NCBI RefSeq assembly: GCF_013179735.1
Contig: NZ_JABMEG010000002.1
Location: 186,001 to 250,000 of the forward strand
Source of the DNA: Permianibacter fluminis
GTDB taxonomy: Bacteria > Pseudomonadota > Gammaproteobacteria > Enterobacterales > Permianibacteraceae
Direction: 5' to 3'
DNA: 64,000 nt
How positions within the stretch are numbered: position 1 is the stretch's first letter; each line of letters starts with the position of its first letter. Positions 50,583-61,656 of the stretch are shown piece after piece. Below the pieces are notes generated by a model. That model saw only the letters and a list, made by a program, of their open reading frames with translations. It was not told the origin of the DNA and ran no database searches. Both the position numbers and the translations under genes were made by a program.

Positions 50583-51849
50583 TGTGAATGGCGCGGTGCT
50601 GTTGCTTCATTTGATACAGCCTGGCATCCGCCAAGGCAAACCATTGCGTGCGTTCACCATTTGCTTCGCTCAGGGCGGCGATGCCGGCGCTGGCGCCGAT
50701 GTCGGCGAAGCCGGCCTCGCGCAATTTCTGAACGTTATGGCTGAGCCGGGTTTGCAGTACGGCTGGCGAGACGGTGTTGCCGAGCAGCAGGGCAAATTCG
50801 TCGCCGCCGAACCGGTAGGCACGATCGCTGCGGCGGCAGCCGGTGGCGAGCAGTTGGCCGAATTGGCTCAGTAGTCGGTCGCCTTCGTCGTGACCTTTGC
50901 TGTCGTTGACTTTCTTCATGCCGTCCAGATCGATCAGCATCAGCACGGCATCCTGATCCTGCCGCCGTCGTCCGTGTTGTTCGAGTTCGGCAAGGTCTTC
51001 ATCAAAGGCGCGACGGTTCCACAGGCCGGTCAGTGCATCGGTGCGAGCCGCGGCGCGTGCTGCCCGCAACTCGGTTTCGGCACCGAGTGCGCGCCATTCG
51101 GCGCTGAGCAGGGCGGTCAGTACGTTGAACACTTCCTCGATATGCGGATCGGCCGCCGGCACCTCGTCATGCAAGGCGAACACATGGCCGAGCGGCAGGC
51201 CGTTGTCATCGACATAGATCTTGCCGGCGTAAACCCTGGCACCGATGGCCTTGGCCATAGTGTCTTGTGGAAACAGATCGGCGACTTCGTCAAAGCGGCA
51301 GAACTGACGTTTTTCCAGCACCACGGCGCAGGGCATGCCGGGCAATTCGTAGTGCAGGCTGGCAGCGAAGTGATCGGTATCCCAGAGCACCAGCACTTCA
51401 ACTTGACTGCAACTGCCGCTGGCATCGGGCAGAAAACGGGTGACACCCACCCAGCGCCAACTGAGCGCTTGCCGCAGCGCACTGACGACGGCCTGAAACA
51501 GCGATTGCCCTTCACGCAGGGCATGAAAAACCGGCAGCAAACTGGCGGCGGCGGTATCGAGAGCGGTTGGAATCAGGCTGATCAATTGATGATCGGCCGT
51601 CAGGATTTGCCGATGCAGGCTATGGCCTTGGCGGGTCAGAAAATTGCTCGTATTGCTGCTGGCCAGCCACACTTGGCCGTCACTTTCGTCGAGTGCGGCG
51701 CGCAGCGGCAGGAATGCCGCATTGCTGGCCAGGCATTCGCCTTGTGCGCTGTAAATGCCGGCGGCCTGCGGAAATGCGGCGATCAGGGCCTGATAGAGTT
51801 TGTCGTGACTATTTTGATTGTCGAATGTTTCCGTTCCGATCGCGTTCAT
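50578..51849 (-). CDS. Diguanylate cyclase (GGDEF) with an unknown N-terminal sensor domain
   Basis: This is a 423-residue cytoplasmic protein. The C-terminal GGDEF domain (about 265-423) begins ARTDALTGLWNRRAFDEDL, has the active-site GGDEF at 348-352 and an intact inhibitory RxxD site (RRSD, 339-342), so it should make c-di-GMP with product inhibition. The N-terminal 260 residues have no TM helix and contain PAS/GAF-like stretches (FPQAAGIYSAQGECLASNAAFLPLR; VYAGKIYVDDNGLPLGHVFALHDEVP), suggesting small-molecule sensing. It starts 13 bp after the TonB receptor gene on the same strand and is probably co-transcribed. Confidence 0.93.
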   Translation of the reverse strand: MNAIGTETFDNQNSHDKLYQALIAAFPQAAGIYSAQGECLASNAAFLPLRAALDESDGQVWLASSNTSNFLTRQGHSLHRQILTADHQLISLIPTALDTAAASLLPVFHALREGQSLFQAVVSALRQALSWRWVGVTRFLPDASGSCSQVEVLVLWDTDHFAASLHYELPGMPCAVVLEKRQFCRFDEVADLFPQDTMAKAIGARVYAGKIYVDDNGLPLGHVFALHDEVPAADPHIEEVFNVLTALLSAEWRALGAETELRAARAAARTDALTGLWNRRAFDEDLAELEQHGRRRQDQDAVLMLIDLDGMKKVNDSKGHDEGDRLLSQFGQLLATGCRRSDRAYRFGGDEFALLLGNTVSPAVLQTRLSHNVQKLREAGFADIGASAGIAALSEANGERTQWFALADARLYQMKQQHRAIHK

Positions 51850-51862
51850 GGCATCCGTTCCA

Positions 51863-54025
51863 TCAGAAGCGATATTGCAGGCCCAGCGAAATCAGCCGCG
51901 GGTCCTGCGGCGATTCCACCAGCGTGGTCCGGGTGCCAGTGCCGGCGTTGTAATAGCGGGTGTCGAACAGGTTGTCGATGCGCAGTTGCAGCTCCAGACC
52001 CTCGGCAAGCTGATTTTGGCCGACCAACAGATTGGCCACGGCGAAACCCGGCACGCTTTCATCTTCCGGCAGGGTGGCATTGTCGAGCACCTTGACCCGG
52101 CTGCTGGCCTGAACATTGAGATTGGCAAACCAGCCTTGATCGTGTTGCCAGCTTACCGCCAGTTTCAGTTTGTGCTGGCCGACATAGGGCAGTTCTTCAT
52201 CCATGCCGGAGTTCAGGGTGCCATCGATGGCGGAAACGCCGATGCTGATCAACCATTGCTGGCTGTCTACCCGTGCCTGCCATTGCCACCACAGATCCGC
52301 GCCGAGCAAATCGACATCGCCGACATTGTCCCATTGCTGGCTGGCCAGAATGACACCGCCCGGCACAAAGTCGGCATCGGGTGTTGCCATCGGCACCAGA
52401 CCGATCAGATTGTCGAGCTGACTTTGATAAAGCGCGCCCGCGATGGCCCAATTGCGTTCGCCTTGCCAATGAAAGCCAAGCTCGGTGGTGTGTAGCGTTT
52501 CCGGTTGCAGATTTCGATTGGGCACCTGAAAAAAGGACGCGATATAACGCCCCTGATTGTCTTGCGTGCCATTGAATGCACCGAAGTGTTCGTACATAAA
52601 CAACGGCGATGGCGCCAGATAGGCTTCGGAATAACTCAGGTGACTGCGCCAGTGTTCGCCGCTGCGATACTGGATGCCGAATCGGGGCGTGGTTTGCTCG
52701 GCCCAGCTGTCGCTGTGGTCAACGCGGACGCCGAGCAGGCTGTGCCAATGTTCCGACCAATCGCGTTGCCACTGGACAAAGCCACCGCGCTGCTGCTGAT
52801 CAACGTGAAAAATCTGGATTGGCAAGCTGTCATTGGTGCCGGCATAAAACAGGCCTTGTTCAATTGCGCTGTGATCGGGATTGAACGGTTTGGCCAGATC
52901 GGCGGTTTTCGGCAGCGCGTCGATTTGCTGGTAGTTGAGCCCGGCGGTCAGATAGTCGCTGCCACCGAACGGCATGCCCCACTGCAAATCGAATTCTCGT
53001 CGTTCGCTTTCGGCGTATTTGTAGACCTTGCTGAAGCCGGAAAAAATATTGTTGAACGCGGTTTTCGGGTCAACTTCATAACGGCTGTAGTCGAGCATGG
53101 CGATCAGCTGGCCGCCGTTGTCCCAGTGCAGTTGCTGGCGCAAATAAACGGTATCGATGCGGCTCATCCATTCGCTGCCGTAATTGGCCGAGCCGGGCCG
53201 GTCTCCGGCGGTGGTGGGCGTGTCGATACTGCTGTGGTGCAGACCCAATTCGGCGCCGCTGTCATGGTGCAAGGTGGCCGACAGGCTTTCGCTTTCGCTG
53301 GCGTTGTTGTAGCTGTTGCGCTCGGCCAGTGGCACCACCACGGTGCCGCCGAAGTTGCGCAGATCGGTAAAGCGAAACACGTCCGGGTAAGCGTCCTGCA
53401 GATCGGCGCCATCACTTTGCTGGCGATGCCCGGCCAGATGCCAGCGCCAGCGTTCGTGCTGACCACCGGTGTTGATGCTGGCACGGTGGCTGGCGGCTTC
53501 GCCGGTGCTGAGCGCCAGCGTGCTGTCGTCCGGTTCGGCACTGACCAGATTGACCACGGCGGTCATGGCGTCGGCGCCATACACGGCCGACGCCGGGCCA
53601 TAGACCACTTCGACCTGGCGGATATGGTGCAGCGGAAAATTGTTGTCGATGGGCAATGGCTCGCCGGCCGGGGTGCCGATGCGGACGCCATCCTGCAGAA
53701 TCAATAACTTGTTGTTGCCGGTCAGGCCGCGCACGGCGACCCGGTTATAAAAGGTCACGCTGGAGTATTGCTGGACGTCGATGCCGGGCAGGGCCGCCAG
53801 TAACTCACCCAAATGGCGGTAACCGCGCCGCTGGATGGTGGCGGCATCAATCACCAGCACCGTGGCCGGGATCTGGCTGAGGGGCTCGTCGCGCCGGGTG
53901 GCGGTATTGACCCGGACCTGACTCAGCGTCTCTAGGTCCAGCGCAAAGAGGTCATCCGGTGGCTCGGCGGCCAGCAGCGGGCCGCTGGCCGCCAGCAACA
54001 GGACAGTGCAGGCACGACAGGTCAA
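51863..54025 (-). CDS. TonB-dependent outer-membrane receptor
   Basis: This is a receptor of about 720 residues. No ATG fits the signal peptide; TTG 54025 (TCRACTVLLLAASGPLLAAEPP) is the best start, and the longer open frame overlaps the aspS promoter region. The plug has QIPATVLVIDAATIQRRGYRHLGELLAALPGIDVQQYSS, VAVRGLTGNNKLLILQDGVR and the RQVEVVYGPASAVYGADAMTAVVNLVS block. The barrel is rich in aromatic strands and ends LGLQYRF, with terminal Phe. The ligand is unknown. The downstream GGDEF gene suggests that uptake or sensing is tied to c-di-GMP. Confidence 0.88.
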   Translation of the reverse strand: MTCRACTVLLLAASGPLLAAEPPDDLFALDLETLSQVRVNTATRRDEPLSQIPATVLVIDAATIQRRGYRHLGELLAALPGIDVQQYSSVTFYNRVAVRGLTGNNKLLILQDGVRIGTPAGEPLPIDNNFPLHHIRQVEVVYGPASAVYGADAMTAVVNLVSAEPDDSTLALSTGEAASHRASINTGGQHERWRWHLAGHRQQSDGADLQDAYPDVFRFTDLRNFGGTVVVPLAERNSYNNASESESLSATLHHDSGAELGLHHSSIDTPTTAGDRPGSANYGSEWMSRIDTVYLRQQLHWDNGGQLIAMLDYSRYEVDPKTAFNNIFSGFSKVYKYAESERREFDLQWGMPFGGSDYLTAGLNYQQIDALPKTADLAKPFNPDHSAIEQGLFYAGTNDSLPIQIFHVDQQQRGGFVQWQRDWSEHWHSLLGVRVDHSDSWAEQTTPRFGIQYRSGEHWRSHLSYSEAYLAPSPLFMYEHFGAFNGTQDNQGRYIASFFQVPNRNLQPETLHTTELGFHWQGERNWAIAGALYQSQLDNLIGLVPMATPDADFVPGGVILASQQWDNVGDVDLLGADLWWQWQARVDSQQWLISIGVSAIDGTLNSGMDEELPYVGQHKLKLAVSWQHDQGWFANLNVQASSRVKVLDNATLPEDESVPGFAVANLLVGQNQLAEGLELQLRIDNLFDTRYYNAGTGTRTTLVESPQDPRLISLGLQYRF

Positions 54026-54111
54026 GGGCGGTTTCCGGCGGAAGGTGAGGGCAATTCGCCCATGCGTGGCTTCAGTGTAGGTGAGCCAGCCCGGATCTGC
54101 CCTGATTAGCC

Positions 54112-54141
54112 TTGTCCCTTGTATATAGGCTCGGCTACGAT
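54112..54141 (+). promoter_or_regulatory. Candidate aspS promoter
   Basis: TTGTCC (54112-54117), an 18-bp spacer, and TACGAT (54136-54141) lie about 100 bp upstream of the aspS ATG. The match is moderate, and TATATA at 54122 is an alternative -10. Confidence 0.35.
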
Positions 54142-54242
54142 TGCGGCCCGCATTTTTCCGGCGGTTTTGGCCACTTTGGCCCCGGGTTTCCGGCCGCCGA
54201 ACCGGTCGCAAACCCCTGATTCCCCTTCTTTTGGACAGTACG

Positions 54243-56009
<1,767 letters not shown>

Positions 56010-56023
56010 GATAGAAGCAAAAT

Positions 56024-56494
56024 ATGCCAACGCGCTTACTGTTATTGATAGGGTTGCTGTTTTCGGCAAATGCGATGGCCACCAAGGTGGAGACGAAGTC
56101 TATCGATGACGTAGTCGAAAGAGCCGACTACGTCATTGTTGCGACGGTGGTTAGCGTCGATTTGGTCAATGCGCAGGGGAGTATTGTTAACGATCCCGAA
56201 GCTAGAACTGGTGAAGGTGATGGCAACGTCATTCGGCTTCATGTCGATACTCAAGAGGTGTTGTTTCCAGCCGACGCAGATGTCCCCAAGCGAATCGTTA
56301 TTGAATTGTGGCCGATGTGGCATTACACGCTAGGCCAAATTAAAGAGGAAGAATTGGGAAACACCGGTTTTTTCTTGTTGAAAGGGCCAAAATTTGAACC
56401 AGCATACCCGGCTTTCTTTCATCCATCCCTTGATAGACGTTCTGAAGTAATGCAGGCGGTCGAACGCCGTTTGGAAAAGACTTTGCGGAAATAA
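56024..56494 (+). CDS. Exported protein of unknown function between aspS and ruvC
   Basis: This is a 156-residue protein with a signal peptide (PTRLLLLIGLLFSANAMATK, cleavage at about 19). The mature part is mixed: SIDDVVERADYVIVATVVSVD resembles the start of small beta-barrel domains found in exported orphan proteins, then DVPKRIVIELWPMWHYTLGQ. There are no Cys. I do not recognise a family. It occupies the place where many gammaproteobacteria carry yebC. Codon use is AT-richer than in aspS and ruvC, so it may be an insertion. Confidence 0.6.
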   Translation: MPTRLLLLIGLLFSANAMATKVETKSIDDVVERADYVIVATVVSVDLVNAQGSIVNDPEARTGEGDGNVIRLHVDTQEVLFPADADVPKRIVIELWPMWHYTLGQIKEEELGNTGFFLLKGPKFEPAYPAFFHPSLDRRSEVMQAVERRLEKTLRK

Positions 56495-56638
56495 GCGGTC
56501 TTGTAGGTACGATTAGCGTAGCGTAATCGTACGAATGGTGACTAATGCAGAACGCTTCGCGTTCCCCCGATTACGACCCGCAGGAAGTCCCCTTGGGGGA
56601 CGCTCCGTTAATCGAGGCTACAAAACAGGAAATTCTTC

Positions 56639-57163
56639 TTGCCCGTTATCCTTGGAATTGACCCTGGCTTTCGCACCACCGGTTTCGGTGTGGTGCGCAT
56701 GGTCGGTTCGCGTGCGGAATACGTCATGAGCGGCTGCATCCGGGTCGCCGATCTGCCGATTGCCGATCGCTTGCGCACGATCTTCGATGGCATCAGCTCC
56801 GTCATTCTCGAATGCAAACCCGATGAGTTCGCCATCGAGCAAGTGTTCCAGGGCAAGAACGCCGATTCGGCCTTGAAGCTGGGTCAGGCGCGTGGTGCGG
56901 CGATTGTCGCGGCGGCGCAGGCCGGGTTGCCGGTGTCGGAGTATTCGGCACGACAGGTGAAGCAAGCGGTGGTCGGCACCGGCGCGGCGGATAAAGAACA
57001 AGTGCAAATGATGGTCTGTCGCTTGCTGAATCTGAGTGGCATTCCGCAGGCGGATGCCGCTGATGCGATTGCGGTGGCGCTGTGTCATGGTCATGGGATC
57101 AACAGCCTGGTGCACAGCGCCGGCCTTGGCCTGATAAAAAGAAGAAGAGGAAGAATGCGTTGA
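56639..57163 (+). CDS. ruvC: Holliday junction resolvase RuvC
   Basis: This is a 174-residue endonuclease that cuts Holliday junctions together with RuvAB. The start is TTG 56639 with CAGGAAA at good spacing; no ATG or GTG precedes the first catalytic residue. The four acidic residues are in place: Asp in ILGIDPG (about residue 8), Glu in AIEQVF (about 68), and the Asp pair in [13 protein letters not shown] (about 138-141). The C-terminus ends with a Lys/Arg-rich tail (IKRRRGRMR). The length is normal. It is followed by ruvA after 24 bp. Confidence 0.96.
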   Translation: MPVILGIDPGFRTTGFGVVRMVGSRAEYVMSGCIRVADLPIADRLRTIFDGISSVILECKPDEFAIEQVFQGKNADSALKLGQARGAAIVAAAQAGLPVSEYSARQVKQAVVGTGAADKEQVQMMVCRLLNLSGIPQADAADAIAVALCHGHGINSLVHSAGLGLIKRRRGRMR

Positions 57164-57187
57164 GACGGCAACTATGAGAACAACACA

Positions 57188-57799
57188 ATGATCGGTCGTT
57201 TGCGTGGAATCCTGATCGAGAAGCGGCCGCCGGAACTCATCATCGAATGCGGTGGCGTCGGTTACGACGTGTTGGCGCCGCTGTCGACCTTTGCCCAGTT
57301 GCCGGACACGGGCAAGGAAATCATCCTGCATACCCATTTCGTCGTCCGTGAAGATGCCCAGCTGCTGTTTGGTTTTGCCTCGCGTGAAGAGCGGCAATTG
57401 TTTCGCGAATTGATCAAGGTGAACGGCGTCGGCCCGAAGCTGGCGCTGGCGGTGTTGTCCGGCATCAGTGGCGAGGAGTTTTTCCGCGCCATTCACGATG
57501 GCGACATCGCCATGCTGACCCGCTTGCCCGGCGTCGGCAAGAAAACTGCCGAGCGTCTGGTGGTGGAAATGCGTGACCGGCTGAAAGAGTGGGGCTCACC
57601 GGAAATGCTGCTGCCACCGAGCAAGACCGGCGAGCCGGCAGTGCCGTCGCGGGCCCGCATCACCTCAGAGGCAGTCAGCGCCTTGGTGGCACTCGGGTAC
57701 AAGCCGCAGGATGCCAGCAAGGCCATCAATGCCGTTGATGATGGCGAACACCCCGCCGAGCAACTGATTCGCCTTGCCCTGCGTCAGATGGCAAAATAG
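57188..57799 (+). CDS. ruvA: Holliday junction branch migration protein RuvA
   Basis: This is a 203-residue DNA-binding protein that forms the tetramer on Holliday junctions and loads RuvB. Domain I begins MIGRLRGILIEKRPPELIIECGGVGYDV. The two helix-hairpin-helix motifs are visible: KVNGVGPKLALAVLSG at about 78-93 and RLPGVGKKTAERLVVEMRDRL at about 113-133. The C-terminal domain III (EAVSALVALGYKPQDASKAI) contacts RuvB. Length and order are typical. A gap of 157 bp precedes ruvB. Confidence 0.97.
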   Translation: MIGRLRGILIEKRPPELIIECGGVGYDVLAPLSTFAQLPDTGKEIILHTHFVVREDAQLLFGFASREERQLFRELIKVNGVGPKLALAVLSGISGEEFFRAIHDGDIAMLTRLPGVGKKTAERLVVEMRDRLKEWGSPEMLLPPSKTGEPAVPSRARITSEAVSALVALGYKPQDASKAINAVDDGEHPAEQLIRLALRQMAK

Positions 57800-57880
57800 C
57801 CGCCCAAACGGCTCAGCCAGTCATGTCTTGGCCGGTCATAATCGCCATAACCACAATAGCTAGTAGTATTGGCCCGCATT

Positions 57881-57894
57881 GGCAGCTAGCTGCC
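57881..57894. repeat. 14-bp perfect palindrome upstream of ruvB
   Basis: GGCAGCTAGCTGCC is followed 1 bp later by TATAGT (57896-57901), a good -10 sequence, but I find no -35 at the right distance. The 12-bp core equals the palindrome at 9234-9245. It could be an operator for a ruvB promoter. Confidence 0.55.
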
Positions 57895-57956
57895 GTATAG
57901 TGCGGTCCAAAGCAGGCATCCCGGCCTGCCTCATATAAGTGGAAAGACGCGTACCC

Positions 57957-59009
57957 ATGATTGAAACCGATCGCCTGGTCACGGCCCGTGGCTCCAACCA
58001 GGAAGAGCTCATCGATCGGGCCATCCGGCCCACCCGGCTGGCCGATTACACCGGTCAGGACGCCGTGCGCCAGCAGATGGAGATTTTTCTGGCGGCGGCC
58101 AAGGCCCGGAAAGAAGCGCTCGATCATGTGCTCATTTTCGGCCCGCCCGGTCTTGGCAAAACCACACTCGCGAATATCGTCGCCAACGAAATGGGCGTCG
58201 GCATCAAGCACACCTCCGGTCCGGTGATCGAGAAGGCCGGCGATCTCGCCGCCATTCTCACCTCGCTCGAACCGCACGACGTGTTGTTCATTGACGAAAT
58301 CCACCGGCTCTCGCCTGTCGTTGAAGAAATCCTCTATCCCGCGATGGAGGATTACCAGCTCGACATCATGATCGGCGAAGGCCCGGCTGCGCGTTCAATC
58401 AAACTGGATTTGCCGCCGTTTACCCTGGTCGGTGCGACCACGCGCGCCGGCTTGCTGACCAGCCCGCTGCGTGATCGCTTTGGTATTGTTCAGCGACTGG
58501 AATTTTATTCGGTGACCGATCTGACTCGCATCGTCATGCGCTCGGCGAGCTTGCTGAAAATGCCGATGGAGGAGGGCGGTGCCCACGAAATCGCCCGTCG
58601 TTCGCGTGGCACGCCGCGCATTGCCAACCGCTTGCTGCGCCGCGTCCGTGATTACGCCGAAGTGAAAGCCGATGGCAATGTCACGGCGAATGTCGCTGAT
58701 CGCGCGCTCGACATGCTCGATGTCGACAACCACGGTTTCGACACCATGGATCGCAAGCTCTTGCTGACCATCATCGAGAAGTTTGACGGCGGCCCGGTCG
58801 GGCTCGACAGCCTCGCCGCCGCGATCGGTGAAGAGCGCGACACCATCGAAGATGTGCTGGAGCCTTACTTGATCCAGCAGGGCTTCATTCAGCGCACGCC
58901 GCGTGGCCGGATGGCGGCCAAGCTGGCTTATCAGCATTTCGGGCTGGTACCACGCGCCGGCAATGGTGATTTATTTGCCGCCAACCGAGTTGATGAGTCC
59001 GGAACATGA
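57957..59009 (+). CDS. ruvB: Holliday junction branch migration ATPase RuvB
   Basis: This is a 350-residue AAA+ motor that drives branch migration. I chose ATG 57957 (MIETDRLV) over a GTG 18 bp upstream. The N-terminal segment [23 protein letters not shown] is typical; Walker A is [12 protein letters not shown], Walker B is LFIDEIHRL, sensor 1 is GATTRAG, the Arg finger region is [11 protein letters not shown], and the winged-helix DNA-binding domain ends [22 protein letters not shown]. The 3' end overlaps ybgC by 4 bp. Confidence 0.98.
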   Translation: MIETDRLVTARGSNQEELIDRAIRPTRLADYTGQDAVRQQMEIFLAAAKARKEALDHVLIFGPPGLGKTTLANIVANEMGVGIKHTSGPVIEKAGDLAAILTSLEPHDVLFIDEIHRLSPVVEEILYPAMEDYQLDIMIGEGPAARSIKLDLPPFTLVGATTRAGLLTSPLRDRFGIVQRLEFYSVTDLTRIVMRSASLLKMPMEEGGAHEIARRSRGTPRIANRLLRRVRDYAEVKADGNVTANVADRALDMLDVDNHGFDTMDRKLLLTIIEKFDGGPVGLDSLAAAIGEERDTIEDVLEPYLIQQGFIQRTPRGRMAAKLAYQHFGLVPRAGNGDLFAANRVDESGT

Positions 59010-59428
59010 CGCCGTTCGTATTCCCGGTCCGCATCTACTACGAAGATACCGACCTCGCTGGCGTGGTGTTCTACGCCAACTACCTGAAGTATTACGAGCG
59101 CGGCCGGACCGAACTGGTGCGCGCGCTGGGGCTGGATCAGGCGGTGCTGATCGAACAGGGGCTGGCCTTCGCGGTCGCTCGCTGTGAAGTCGACTACCTG
59201 AAGCCGGCCCGTTTCAACGATGCACTGGAAGTGGTGACCGAAGTCAACCGGGTCGGTCGCGCGTCGATTGAGTTTGGCCAGTACCTGCGCAAGGCCGGCG
59301 ATCCGGGGAACATTTTGAACAAGGCGCTGGTCAAGGTGGTCTGCATCACGGTTGCCGACATGAAGCCGGCCGGCATGCCGATTGATTTGACCCGCCAGCT
59401 GCAGCACCTGCAGCAAGCAAGGTTATAG
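59006..59428 (+). CDS. ybgC: Tol-Pal associated acyl-CoA thioesterase YbgC
   Basis: This is a 140-residue hotdog thioesterase. The active-site signature [24 protein letters not shown] is at about 11-34, with the Asp in EDTDLAGVV and the YbgC-specific [14 protein letters not shown]. It hydrolyses short or medium acyl-CoA/acyl-ACP and is regularly encoded first in the tol-pal cluster. The start overlaps the ruvB stop by 4 bp (ATGA). A 102-bp gap with a degenerate 14-15-bp tandem repeat separates it from tolQ. Confidence 0.95.
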   Translation: MTPFVFPVRIYYEDTDLAGVVFYANYLKYYERGRTELVRALGLDQAVLIEQGLAFAVARCEVDYLKPARFNDALEVVTEVNRVGRASIEFGQYLRKAGDPGNILNKALVKVVCITVADMKPAGMPIDLTRQLQHLQQARL

Positions 59429-59450
59429 CAATCCGCACACCGCATTGGCC

Positions 59451-59508
59451 GGTACCGAATCTGGCAGTACGGAATCAAGCGGTACTCATTCAACAGTACT
59501 GAATCAAC
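59451..59508. repeat. Degenerate 14-15-bp tandem repeat between ybgC and tolQ, 4 copies
   Basis: GGTACCGAATCTGGC, AGTACGGAATCAAGC, GGTACTCATTCAAC and AGTACTGAATCAAC follow each other. The last ends 22 bp before the tolQ GTG, overlapping where its leader must lie. Confidence 0.7.
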
Positions 59509-59530
59509 AAATAGAACGGGAGTTGCAAGC

Positions 59531-60223
<693 letters not shown>

Positions 60224-60229
60224 GTCGGT

Positions 60230-60673
60230 ATGGCCAAACGTCGCCGTCAGATGGCCGAAATCAACGTCGTGCCGTATATCGACGTGATGCTGGTGCTGCT
60301 GGTCATTTTCATGATCACCACGCCGATCATTACCACCGGCGTCAATGTCGAGCTGCCGGAAGCCGAAGCCGAGCCGATGTCGACCGACAAGGAAATTGCG
60401 GTCATCACGGTTGAGCGTAATGGCCAATTGTTTCTGGACGTCGGCAGCAGCAAGAGCGGCCCTTTCGAACCGAATGAATTGTTGGCGGAAGTCAGCGGCC
60501 TGCACGAACAGAAACCGGACATGTTGATTGCCCTGGGTGGCGATCGCTACACCGAGTACGGCAATGTCCTGAAAGTTTTCGTGCAATTGAAGCGGGCCGG
60601 ATTGACCAACGTCGCCTTGATGACCGACGACTCTGCGCTCGAAGACGACAAGCGCCGAAATAAGAAGAAGTAA
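60230..60673 (+). CDS. tolR: Tol-Pal system protein TolR
   Basis: This is a 147-residue ExbD/TolR family protein. The cytoplasmic N-terminus AKRRRQMAEINVVPYIDVMLVLLVIFMITTP contains the TM helix with the proton-handling Asp (YIDVMLVLLVIFM, Asp at about residue 17). The periplasmic domain has GGDRYTEYGNVLKVFVQLKRAGLTNVALMTD. The last residues are basic. The stop codon overlaps the tolA ATG by one base (TAATG). Confidence 0.97.
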   Translation: MAKRRRQMAEINVVPYIDVMLVLLVIFMITTPIITTGVNVELPEAEAEPMSTDKEIAVITVERNGQLFLDVGSSKSGPFEPNELLAEVSGLHEQKPDMLIALGGDRYTEYGNVLKVFVQLKRAGLTNVALMTDDSALEDDKRRNKKK

Positions 60674-61620
60674 TGGCTCAGCTTCCTCCTTTCCGACAAG
60701 AACAACAGAAGCTTGGGTTGCCGCTGGCGATAGCCGGTGTCGGCCACTTGCTGCTGATCGCCCTGCTGGCGCTGCATTTCAACTGGAACAGCTACGAGCC
60801 GACGCCAGTGGCGGGCGAGCTACTGGATGCGCCGACCATTGATGTCAGCGAGGTCAAGCAGATTCAAAAGAAGGCCCGACAGCAAAAGCAGGATGTGCAG
60901 CGGGCCGAGCAGGAAAAGCTGGACAAGGAACAGGAACTTGAGCGCATAAAACAGCTCAATGACGAGGCCGAGCGGCAACAGCAGGCCGAACAGAAGCAAT
61001 TGGCTGAAGAGCAGGCCAGAGAGGAAGTTCGACGCAAGGAAGACGAGGCCAAGCGCATCGCACTGGAAAAGAAGAAAGAGCAGGAAGAACGCGAACAAAA
61101 AGAAAAAGCCGAGGCCGACAAGAAGCGCAAGGCCGAGGAAGAGAAAAAACGCAAGGCGGAAGAAGAGCAGAAAAAGAAAGACGCCGAAGCGAAGAAGAAA
61201 AAGGAAGAGGAAGAGAAAAAACGCAAAGCTGACGCCGAGAAAAAGAAGAAGGAAGAGGATGCCAAACGCCGCGCCCAGCAGGAAGCGGATTTGGAGGCAC
61301 AGATGGAGCAAGAGGCTGCCGCCAGCGCCGCGCGGCAAAAATACATTCAGACCGAGAAGCAGAAATACATTGGCCTTATCCAGGCCAAAGTGAAACGCAA
61401 CTGGATCAAGTCCAGTGAAACCGAAATCTGCATTGTGTCATTGCGACTCGGTGCCGATGGCACGGTGCTGGATGTGCTGAGTTCGAGTGGCAATGAGGCG
61501 CAGTGTCGGGCGGCGGTGACAGCCATTCGAAAAGCCGAACCGCTGCCTGTACCGCAAGAGCCGGATGTCTTTGATGAGTTCAGAAATTTGCGCTTGCCGT
61601 TTGATCCAACCAAACCATAA
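60673..61620 (+). CDS. tolA: Tol-Pal system protein TolA
   Basis: This is a 315-residue protein that spans the periplasm and links TolQR to TolB/Pal, needed for outer-membrane constriction at division. One N-terminal TM helix (about 16-35, LPLAIAGVGHLLLIALLALHF) is followed by a very long Lys/Glu/Ala/Gln coiled-helical domain (about 55-225, domain II). The C-terminal domain III (YIGLIQAKVKRNWIKSSETEICIVSLRLGADGTVLDVLSSSGNEAQCRAAVTAIRKAEPLPVPQ) carries the conserved Cys pair. The extreme codon bias of domain II leaves long frames open on other strands, which are not genes. Confidence 0.96.
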   Translation: MAQLPPFRQEQQKLGLPLAIAGVGHLLLIALLALHFNWNSYEPTPVAGELLDAPTIDVSEVKQIQKKARQQKQDVQRAEQEKLDKEQELERIKQLNDEAERQQQAEQKQLAEEQAREEVRRKEDEAKRIALEKKKEQEEREQKEKAEADKKRKAEEEKKRKAEEEQKKKDAEAKKKKEEEEKKRKADAEKKKKEEDAKRRAQQEADLEAQMEQEAAASAARQKYIQTEKQKYIGLIQAKVKRNWIKSSETEICIVSLRLGADGTVLDVLSSSGNEAQCRAAVTAIRKAEPLPVPQEPDVFDEFRNLRLPFDPTKP

Positions 61621-61656
61621 CCGGCGGCGACTGTAAAACCTGTGGTGGAGCCATTG

